A stretch of 64,000 bases of DNA from Triticum aestivum (Eukaryota > Streptophyta > Magnoliopsida > Poales > Poaceae). Location: positions 421,870,233 through 421,934,232 of the forward strand of contig NC_057809.1 of NCBI RefSeq assembly GCF_018294505.1, read 5' to 3'. Below the pieces are notes generated by a model, which saw only the letters and a program-made list of their open reading frames with translations, had not been told where the DNA came from and ran no database searches. Position numbers and translations under genes: made by a program. Of the stretch, positions 56,269 through 64,000 are shown piece after piece (within the stretch, counting starts at the first letter, position 1; each line of letters opens with the position of its first letter).

Positions 56269-57366
56269 TGCCACGCATCGACCAGATTGTTGACTCGACG
56301 GCTGGGTGTGATCTGCTGTCATTCCTCGACGCCTACTCCGGCTACCACCAGATCTTCATGACAAGAGAAGACGAAGAAAAAACAGGATTCATCACCCCAT
56401 GTGGTATGTATTGTTTCATGCGGATGCCTTTCAGGTTGAAGAGTGCTGGTTCGACGTTTGCAAGGGCGTTCCAGATTGGTTTTGAACCCCAGCTCCATAG
56501 AAATATGGAAGCTTATATGGATGACATAGTGGTCAAAACCAAGGACAGGGCAACCCTCATACCAGATTTGCAAAAAACATTTGCAAACCTGCGCAAGATC
56601 AATCTCAAGCTGAACCCTGAGAAGTGCGTCTTTGGCGTCCCGTCCGGCAAGCTTCTCGGGTTCTTTTTTGTCACAGCGTGGGATAGAGGCTAATCCGGAC
56701 AAGATCAAAGCTATAGAGCAGATTGAAGCACCCAAGCGAATTAAGGATGTGCGTCGGCTTGCTGGTTTCGTCGCCGCCATGGGTAGGTTCATTTCCATGT
56801 CTGCCGAGCGCGCCCTTCCCTTTTTCAAAATCTTGAAAAAGGCGTGCCCGATGGAGTGGACGCCAGAAGACGAAGTAGCATTGCAAGATTTGAAGAAGTA
56901 CCTCTCCTCCGCGCCAATACTAGTTGCGCCTAGGCCACAGGAGTCGTTGCTGCTATACCTGGCGGCAACGAACCAGGTGGTCAGCGCCGCACTAGTGGCG
57001 CAGAGGGAGGTTGATGACGAGGTAACGGCAGCGACGGAGCCCGACACCACCAATGCAAAGACGACACAGCCAGTTGAAGTGCCGCCGAAGAAGAAAATGA
57101 TGCAGCACCCGGTCTACTTTGTTAGTTCCCTCCTGCAGGGGGCTAGATCAAGGTACTCCGGCGTGCAGAAACTGCTCTTCGGCCTTCTTATGGCCTCGAG
57201 GAAGCTGTGTCACTACTTCCAGGCACACGAGATCACTATCGTCACTCGCCTCCCTCTGCAACGGATATTGCGCAATCCAGATGCAACGGGAAGAATTGTG
57301 GAATGGGCACTAGAGCTGTCCAGCTTTGGCCTCAAGTTTGAAAGTACTTCGACGATTCAGAGCTGA
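56269..57366 (+). pseudogene. RT C-terminal part and first RNase H of element E
   Basis: PRIDQIVDSTAGCDLLSFLDAYSGYHQIFM, ITPCGMYCFMRMPFRLKSAGSTFARAFQ, catalytic YMDD at 56514-56525, KINLKLNPEKCVFGVPSGKLLGFF. One extra T in a T-run near 56665 shifts the frame; it continues as QRGIEANPDKIKAIEQIEAPKRIKDVRRLAGFVAAMGRFIS...LLLYLAATNQVVSAALV...HPVYFVSSLLQGARSRYSGVQKLLFGLLMASRKLCHYFQAHEITIVTRLPLQRILRNPDATGRIVEWALELSSF. TGA at 57364-57366 probably replaces CGA. Confidence 0.9.
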
Positions 57367-58250
57367 GTCCTGGCAGAGTTCATTGCAGAATGGACCGCAA
57401 CACCTGACGAAAAGCCCAAGAGACTGCTCTCCCCGGCAAGGAGGCAAGTTGTGATTGGATCATGTACTTTGATGGAGCTTTCTCCTTACAAGGCGCCAGG
57501 GTTGGCGTACTGCTTGTCGCACCCACCGGAGAGCACCTCAAGTACGTGATCTAGATGCGCTTCCCCAGGGAGGCGTCAACCAACAATACGGCAGAGTACG
57601 AAGGGCTTCTTGCCGGTCTCAGGATCGCCGCGGACCTCGGAATCAAGAAACTCATCGTCAGGGGCGACTCGCAGCTTGTCGTCAAGCAAGTCAACAAGGA
57701 TTACCAGAGCCCCTTGATGAAGGCCTACGTCAATGAAGTGAGAAAGCTGGAGGAGCGTTTCGACGGTATACAGGCTGAATACGTTCCCCGAGCGGAGAAC
57801 GATATCGCCAACTACCTGTCAAAACGCGCTCCCCTCAAGCTACCTGTGGAACCAGGTACCTTTGTGCTTCAGCTAACTCAGCCATCCGTTGATCCATCAA
57901 CAGAGCAGAGCAAGAGGAGGAAATCAGGGCCCGGCAAGTACCTTCCCGCCGAGCTCCCCGGAGCCGCCGGCAAGGATGTTGCCGGGGACACTGAGCCCGC
58001 CACGGGACGGCTAGCTCCGGCGGAGCGGCAAGCTCTTGCCGTAGAGATAGCCGCACCTATGGCGGAGGAAATGCCTTTAGTCCTCGCCGTCGAGCCCCAG
58101 GCTCCGGCATGGGCAGAGCATACCGTCCGATTCCTCCAAGCAGGGGAACTTCCTAAGGAGCAGGAAGAAGCGGAAAAAGTAGCCCGTCGCTCTATCATGT
58201 ACCAGTTCGTTGATGATGTCCTGTACAGAAAGAGGCCGAACAGTGTGAAA
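57367..58250 (+). pseudogene. Second (archaeal-type) RNase H and linker of element E
   Basis: IMYFDGAFSLQGARVGVLLVAPTGEHLKYV (57455-57550) gives the first catalytic Asp; NNTAEYEGLLAGLRIAADLGIKKL (57583-57655) the Glu; VRGDSQLVVKQVNKDYQS (57658-57710) the next Asp. This is the RVT_3-type RNase H that Tat elements carry in addition to the usual one. TAG at 57553 and a frameshift near 57440 break it. The linker has a Pro/Ala-rich stretch and PGKYLPAELPGAAGKDVAGD before the integrase. Confidence 0.88.
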
Positions 58251-59344
58251 TTGAAGTGTATCCCTCGAGAGGAAGGACTGGAGCTGTTGGCGAGATACAC
58301 GGAGGCATATGTGGATCCCACATCGGGTCAAGGGCCCTTGCCGGCAAGGCATTTCGGCAAGGCTTCTTCTGGCCCACCGCCCTCCAGGATGCGACGACAC
58401 TAGTCACCAGGTGTGAAGCGTGTCAGTTCCATTCAAAGAAGCTTCATCAGCCAGCTCAAGCCCTTCAAACCATTCCTCTCTCTTGGCCCTTCTCAGTCTG
58501 GGGGCTCGACATACTGGGCCCTTTCCCCCACACTGTCGGGGGCTTTGAGTACTTGTACGTTGCAATCGACAAGTTCACAAAGTGGCCGGAGGTGGAGGCA
58601 TTGAGGAAGGTCATAGCTCAGTCAGCCGTCAAGTTCTTCAAGGGACTAGTGTGCCGTTTTGGCGTACCCAACAGGGTTATCACCGACAACGGCACGCAGT
58701 TCACAAGCCGCACCTTCATGCAATATACCCAAGACCTCGGCAGCAAAGTTTGCTTCGCTTCCGTTGCTCACCCACGAAGCAATGGTCAAGCTAAGAGGGC
58801 AAATGTTGAAGTACTGCGAGGCTTAAGGACCAAGACCTTTGACAGGCTGCATAAGAGTGGAAGGCGCTAGACTGATGAGTTACCGACGGTTCTTTGGTCG
58901 ATCAGGACGACGCCAAATCGAGCCACTGGCCAGACACCCTTTGCCCTGGTATACGGGGCAGAAGTAGTTCTCCCCACTGAACTCATATACGGGTCACCTC
59001 GAGTGCTCGCTTATGATGATCTTGAGCAAGAGCAACTGCGGCAAGATGACGCAATGCTCCTAGAGGAAGATCGTCTTCGGATGGCTGTGAGAGCAGCACG
59101 CTACCAGCAAGCCTTGCGCCGCTCCCATAGCCGCAAGGTTCTTGCCCGAAGCCTTGAGGAAGGTGACCTTGTCCTTCGGCGCGTTCAATCGGCCAAGAAT
59201 TCCAACAAATTGATGCCAAAGTGGGAAGGCCCTTATCGGGTAATACGAGTCACCAGGCCCGGCGCAGTCCGCCTGGAGACCGAAGATGTCATTCCGGTGA
59301 GTAACTCCTAGAACATTGAGCATCTTCGCAAGTTTTACCCGTAA
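58251..59344 (+). pseudogene. Integrase of element E
   Basis: Zinc-binding HGGICGSH...CEACQFHSKK, core D (VWGLDILGPFP), D (RVITDNGTQFTS) and E (NGQAKRANVEVLRGL), then TPNRATGQTPFALVYGAEVVLPTE, RSHSRKVLARSLEEGDLVLRRVQ and a GPY/F-like WEGPYRVIRVTRPGAVRLETEDVIPVSNS...NIEHLRKFYP ending TAA 59342-59344. No chromodomain, as expected for Tat. Stops TAG 58868 and TAG 59309 both stand where Trp is expected; a frameshift near 58380 separates it from the linker. Confidence 0.9.
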
Positions 59345-60548
59345 GGCGCGGCTTGCCGGGCCCCCCGGCAAGCCACCTTTTGTACAAGCATTGCCAATGA
59401 TGCATGTAACCCTTTGTACAAAGCTAGGCGCAGACCCTGAGCATAAATAAATGAAGCGCTGGCGCCCTAAGTTATAGCATGCATGCTAGGTCGAGTCTCG
59501 TCCTTGGTTAGGGTTGATAGTGCTTAGCGGCGGCTAACTCCTAGCTTAGCGGTCGAGTGTGCGTCTCTTTGCCGTTCTTTTATCTTCTTTGGTTCGCAGG
59601 ACTCACAGATATCCTTGCCGGATCACTTGAGGACGAAAAAGAGAAGAGGGGCAGACCAGCATCTAGACCCCGGCAAGCCAGTATTGCCGGGGGCTGCAAG
59701 TGCAAAGATTCACCCACGGCAAACCAGAGTTGCCGGGGGCTACAGCTTCAGACAAGTTCTTCATCCCTTATCATGCATTCCCTTATGGACTGAGGTATGT
59801 GAAACCTCGTTCCTTCCTAAATCTACCGTGCTCCCCTAAACTCTAGGCCCTAGGGCTCGTTCCTGGGGCCAGGTTTGGTCGTGGTCGCAGCAGCGAAAGG
59901 ATAACACAAGGAGCCTGAACCCACCTCATCCGTGCCTCCGCCGAAAGCGTGAGAAAGGTCGAGCAACGTGGGAAGACGGCAAGGCCTGCTGCCGGGCAAG
60001 GAAATGTTTATCTTAGAGATATCAAGGATTTACACCTTGACGTGGGTTCTACCCGCAAACAAATGACCCGGCAAGCATCCCTTTTTCATTACAAACATTC
60101 CACTCAGGTACGGTCCATAGGGAATGAAAAACATGAATGATGGGATTACAAGTTTTAAATTCAGCTAAGGCCCGAAGGCTTACAAACTAAAAAGAGATAA
60201 GGTGCTCGTAATCCCTTTCTTGTCTCTCTCCTCAGGAGGCAGATCAAGGAGGCGAAAAGGACAAAAGGAGCACCTAGGCGAGGTACAAGCGGCAGAAGGC
60301 GCCAGGAAAACATCCCGGTGGCCACCTCCACGGGAAGCTGGTGATGATGATGGCGGTAGAAGAGCAAGAAGACAAGGCGATGAAGGCGTTGATGCCCGCG
60401 TACTCCGGGCTGACGACCCACCATCCGCCTTCTTCGCCTTCCCACACTTCCTACGCTAGCCACCCAAGGAGACGGCCACGAGAGTTGGTGGGGGCTCGGT
60501 GCAGATGCTGCTGCTGCCAATATCGCCCCAGGACAACGTGACCGACAT
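59345..60548. other. Spacer between pol and antisense ORF in E
   Basis: Matches 11573-12794 of G inverted. It contains CCGGCAAG repeats (59365, 59670-59740, 59990, 60070) and, on the minus strand, the probable 3' end of the antisense transcript (60050-60190). No independent gene can be supported. Confidence 0.5.
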
Positions 60549-61195
60549 CTAGTCGGACCCATCATCCCGCCGCCTACCACCCTCGTCGCCATTGTCGCTG
60601 TCCTCCTCGTCACTCTCGCCTGAGGAGGAATCTTCATCATCGGAGGAGCTCTCCACGCAACACTTCAGGCGAGTTCCAAAATCGCCGAAGACCTTGACGG
60701 AGAGAAGGCCACCATCCATCAGCTTAAAATGAAGGGTGAACCCCTCCAGCAGTGGATCTGAGCAAATGTCTTCCATCCCCGACGAAGATACATTACATGA
60801 GGAGCGGGAAAGTCAACGCGGACCTGCATGCCGCTGATTCCACAGCCCCTCATGTGCAGCCGCAATGACTCCGGCGGATCCAGCTCCATCTCCCGCGCGA
60901 ATGGAGTCGGGAGACGAAGGCGATGGCGAGGCGGTCGGCGCAGCCTGACGAAGAACTCGCAAGGGTTATCCCCAACATGGCCCTCCATGGGAGGAGGGAC
61001 TGCTGGCGGAGGTGAGGCCGGTGCGCCGCCCCGTCCTCCTCTTCCCCGAGCGCCTCGGCCTCTCCCACGGCCTCGCCCCCTCCCCCTTCTCCTTGTGACT
61101 GGCTCTGCCACCGCAGGTGCAGGAGAACGAGGGATGCGTTATCGGGCGGCGACCCGCGCCGCCACCGTTGAAGGACCAAGGTTCCCTCTCTCCAT
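60549..61195 (-). pseudogene. Antisense ORF of E: RG-rich protein with B3-like C-terminus
   Basis: Homologue of G's 10923-11572. ATG at 61195 (MERGNLGPSTVAAR), TAA near 61141, RG repeats, PPP patch, PCEFFVRLRRPP, EMELDPPESLRLHMRGCGISGMQVRVDFPAPHVMYLRRGWKTFAQIH, then a ~4-base deletion near 60758 shifts the frame into LLEGFTLHFKLMDGGLLSVKVFGDFGTRLKCCVESSSDDEDSSSGESDEEDS and TAG at 60549. Keeping of the folded block between two elements despite their stops suggests past selection on the protein. Confidence 0.65.
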
Positions 61196-61800
61196 GGCGG
61201 ATGGAAGGGGGGAGCAGAAGCTGAAGGAAGGAGGAGATGAAGGAATGCGGGACGCCATCCCCCCTCCCGCTCTTTATAAAGGAACGGGGTGGGGGCTCGG
61301 CCGCCCCACAAAAGCCAATCAAGACACGGAAGGCGCAGGGAACTGGGACCGACCTGCTGCCCCAGCCCGTGACGGCCCGGTTTCCCGCCTCCACCGTTCG
61401 CCACCCCAAGCGCATGAGAGCCACGTGGCAGGCATGCAGGACCGAGGCGACAGATGAGGCGACCTCTCCCCACCCCATGATCGTGGGGAGTGGATGCCTT
61501 GAAGACCACGCCTCGGCCCCGTTCAGTAAATGGGCCGCGCCTCCACGCCTCCTTCCGGTTATGGGGAAGGCGCGAACCGCCCCCTTTACTACGACGTGAG
61601 GCATGCGTGCAGAGCTCATCCCCACGCATGCCACCCACGTCACACACGCCTCCCCATGCCGCGCCACGCGCGGGCGCGTGGGAAGCACAACGCGCGAAGG
61701 GACTTACCGCAGTAAACACTGCCCCGCCTGCCTGCGCACCGTTTTTGGGCCTAGCCCAACAACGTGTTGCGCTTATGTGTGGCCCAGGCCCGGGGGCTCC
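61196..61800 (-). promoter_or_regulatory. Putative antisense promoter region of E
   Basis: On the minus strand CTTTATAAAG (61273-61282) lies ~78 bp before the antisense ATG, the same as in G. The ~250 bp next to the LTR are shared with F and G. The last bases before 61801 (GGCCCGGGGGCTCC) are the polypurine-tract position for plus-strand synthesis of E. Confidence 0.5.
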
Positions 61801-62939
61801 TGTCGGTGTACAAAAAGGGGGGTACACTTTTTGTACCCCTATAACTGTGCACGGGCAGTCTGAGCCACGGACAGCGCCATGCCAAGCATGGCAAGGGAGG
61901 TAAGCTAAGGTAAGGCCGAAGCTCTAGAGAAGCAGAACAACGCCAAGAGCAAGACCACAAAGAGCAAAGGGGGCGAAGCGGACTCCCCCGGCAAGATCCT
62001 TGCCGGGAGGCGGTTTTAGCAAACCCGGCAAGACCCTTGCCATGGCAGCTCGCCCCACACCTACGGAGCGAGTCACCCTTGAGTCCACTGCCCCCATGGG
62101 GCAAGGATTTGGGAGACATCCCCGTGGTGGCATGCAGATCTTTGTGAAGACATTCAAGATCAGATACACACTTTAGAAGATGATGATCCTCGGCGGGATC
62201 CCAGCCAAGGAGGACCACAAGGCCCCCATCAAGAGCCTTGCCGGGGATGACAGTAGGCGCCATGGCAGGACCCTTTCCGGGCCCCCGGCAAGACCCTTGC
62301 CGGGGCCGCGGCAAGACCCTTGCCACGAACATCCGCAGGGCCACCATCAGGCCCACGCCAATCACACCTCCACCGCCGTTCGCATGCAGCTGCCGACCCA
62401 ACCAGCTGGGCAGGCACCTGCGTGGCGGCAGGCGGATCTTCGTGGAGACCCACCACTGCGCCACCTCAGCTGCCTGCCTGCGTACATGGCGCCGCAGGCA
62501 CCGCTGGCCAGGGCGCGTGTCGACACAAGAGGGAGCGGCGATGGACGAGACATGGCTCTCCCCCGTCCCTGGTAAAGCAAGGACACCTAAGCAAGACACA
62601 TTAAATGCACCTTGTCGTGTAATGCGAAGGATAACCTCGCATCACTGCACCCTTTCCACCTCCTGTGTGCCACTGTGGCCACCCCTTTCCCTTTAAAAGG
62701 AGGCCCAAGGCGACCAGGAGAAGGATTCGGCTTTTTGGAGCTCCTCACGCCCCATAGCTAGCTCAAGAACATAGATATACAATCCACTAAAGCAGCAGTA
62801 GGGTTTTACACATCCTCGCGGCCCGAACCTGGGTAAAGGAACCGTGTGCTATCTGTTTGATCCGCTCTTCTCACGACCCCGCGCCGCGCAACCGTAGTAG
62901 GGATTCTTGTGATCCCATAGGTGTCGTTCCGCACCGACA
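61801..62939 (+). repeat. 3' LTR of element E
   Basis: 1139 bp, TGTCGGTGTACAAAAAGG to CGTTCCGCACCGACA. The TATA position reads CTTTAAAAGG instead of the CTATAAAAGG of the 5' LTR. Confidence 0.94.
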
Positions 62940-62944
62940 ACGTG

Positions 62945-63166
62945 AATCATATAGTAGATATGATCAACATAGAGATGTTCACCATTGAAAACTACTCCAT
63001 GTCATGTGATGATCGGACATGGTTTAGTTGATATGGATCACGTGATCATTTAGATGACTCGAGGGATGTCTATCTAAGTGGGAGTTCTTAAGTAATATGA
63101 TTAATTGAACTTAAATTTATCGTGAACTTAGTCCTGATAGATTTTTCATATCTATGTTGTAGATTA
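62945..63166 (+). other. Untranslated leader of element D, part 2
   Basis: Continues the copia leader after E's right TSD; no ORF. It ends just before the gag ATG. Confidence 0.8.
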
Positions 63167-64000
63167 ATGGCCCTAGCTACCGTCCCCTTGAATTTTAATG
63201 CATTCCTAGAGAAAGCTAAGTTGAAAGATGATGGTATCAACTACACGGACTGGGTCCGTAACTTGAGGATTATCCTCATTGCTGCATAAAAGAATTACGT
63301 CCTTGATGCACCGCTAGGTGCAAGGCCTGCTGCAGGAGCAACTCCGGACATTGTGAACATCTGGCAAGCTAAATTTGATGATTACTCGATAGTTCAGTGT
63401 CCCATGCTTTACGGCTTAGAATCGGGACTTCAAAGATGTTTTGAACGTCATGGAGCATAGGAGATGTTCCAGAAGTTGAAGTTAATATTTCAAGCAAATG
63501 CCCGAGTTGAGAGATATGATGTCTCCAACAAGTTCTATAGCTGCAAGATGGAGGAGAACAGTTCTGATAATGAACACATACTCAAAATGTCTGGGTACCA
63601 TATCCACTTGACTCAGCTGGGAGTTAATCTTCCGGGTGATAGTGTCATTGACAGAGTTCTTCAATCACTTCCACCAACCTATAAAGGCTTTGTGGTGAAC
63701 TATAATATGCAAGGGATGAACAAGACGATTACTGAGCTCGTCGCCATGCTCAAGGATGCAGAGTTAGAAATCAAGAAGGAGCATCAAGTGTTGATGGTTA
63801 ACAAGACCACTAGTTTCAAGAAAAAGGGCAAAGGAAAGAAGGGGAACTTCAAGAAGAATAGAAAGCAAGTTGCTTCTCCCAGTAAGAAGCCCAAGTCTGG
63901 ACCTAAGCCTAAAACTGAGTGCTTCTACTGCAAAGGGACTAGTCACTGGAAGCGGAACTGTCCCAAGTATTTGGCGGATAAGAAGGATGGCAAAGTGAAA
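63167..64000 (+). pseudogene. Gag of BARE/Angela-type copia element D (partial)
   Basis: ATG 63167 starts MALATVPLNFNAFLEKAKLKDDG, then YTDWVRNLRIILIAA and TAA at 63287 (CAG or CAA expected). The frame continues: KNYVLDAPLG, GLESGLQRCFERHGA, TAG at about 63458, MFQKLKLIFQANARVERYDVSNKFYS, LGVNLPGDSVIDRVLQSLPPTYKGFVVNYNMQGMNKTITELVAMLKDAE (the UBN2-type capsid region), a lysine-rich stretch, and the zinc knuckle CFYCKGTSHWKRNC (63921-63962). It runs off the window. The capsid protein packages element RNA. Confidence 0.9.

Larger units (their letters stand above)
44558..62939 (+). mobile_element. Tat/Retand-lineage gypsy element E (full structure)
   Basis: LTRs 44558-45695 and 61801-62939 (1138 and 1139 bp), TGTCGG...CCGACA, TSD ACGTG on both sides (44553-44557, 62940-62944). 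PBS TTTGGCGCGCCAGGTAGG at 45698. Plus-strand gag, protease, RT, RNase H, a second archaeal-type RNase H and integrase; a minus-strand ORF lies between pol and the 3' LTR. Dual RNase H and an antisense ORF are known hallmarks of the Tat lineage. Element F splits the RT. Stops and frameshifts in every coding block mean it is inactive as it stands. Confidence 0.94.
42425..64000 (+). mobile_element. BARE/Angela-type Ty1/copia element D (5'-truncated LTR)
   Basis: LTR 3' part (42425-43539), PBS TGGTATCGGAGCC (43541-43553), a ~1.3 kb untranslated leader (43554-44557 plus 62945-63166) and gag (63167 on) in plus orientation. The leader text and the CCHC gag match the BARE-1/Angela/WIS group, the most abundant copia elements of Triticeae. 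Element E sits in the leader with TSD ACGTG. pol and the 3' LTR lie beyond the window. Confidence 0.9.

Noticed and set aside
61237..61903. Plus-strand ORFs overlapping the antisense promoter and 3' LTR of E
   Set aside because: Opposite-strand shadows in GC-rich sequence, running across the LTR boundary.

Overview
This is a plant nuclear window, almost certainly from a Triticeae cereal (wheat, barley or a relative). It is nearly all nested transposable elements: very long-LTR Ty3/gypsy elements, a BARE/Angela-type Ty1/copia leader and gag, CACTA transposons with subterminal repeats, and solo LTRs. Only one host-type gene is convincing, a B3-domain gene, and an LTR sits in one of its exons. 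There are no signs of bacterial genes, rRNA, tRNA or CRISPR. Family names are given only as lineages, because no database could be searched.

Left stack (1-33515). The 3' part of a CACTA element (1-2144) lies in the 5' LTR of an old gypsy element, here called B (2145-33515). The same LTR is interrupted by element A (3575-23723, TSD TTGTT), a Tekay-like chromovirus with 2.7-2.8 kb LTRs. A's reverse transcriptase is interrupted by element G (9195-18329, minus orientation, TSD GTTTT), of the Tat/Retand lineage. B's upstream ORF is interrupted by a 4.16 kb solo LTR, J (25005-29166, TSD TACGC). B's pol is cut off in the integrase by an Athila-type LTR, K (33516-35088), which has no TSD.

Middle (35089-42424). 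This looks like a left-truncated CACTA element, H. It holds a ~503-bp tandem array, a decayed unknown gene, and a B3 gene. The B3 gene's third exon is split by solo LTR L (39535-41406, TSD ATTAC), which itself contains solo LTR M (39779-40260, TSD ACGAG).

Right stack (42425-64000). A BARE/Angela-type copia element D (truncated LTR, PBS, leader, gag running off the window) contains Tat element E (44558-62939, TSD ACGTG). E contains Tat element F (49051-56268, minus orientation).

The most interesting system is the E/F/G family. All three share LTRs, PBS and 3' flank. E and G carry gag-pol plus a short antisense gene with a B3-like C-terminal domain. F has no gag-pol. Its interior is one long antisense gene of the plant 'putative gypsy-type transposase' family (PF04195-like) with at least two canonical introns and a coiled-coil tail. 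F therefore looks like a non-autonomous partner whose antisense introns cannot be removed from its own genomic RNA. All coding regions carry stops or frameshifts, many of them CAG-to-TAG or CGA-to-TGA.
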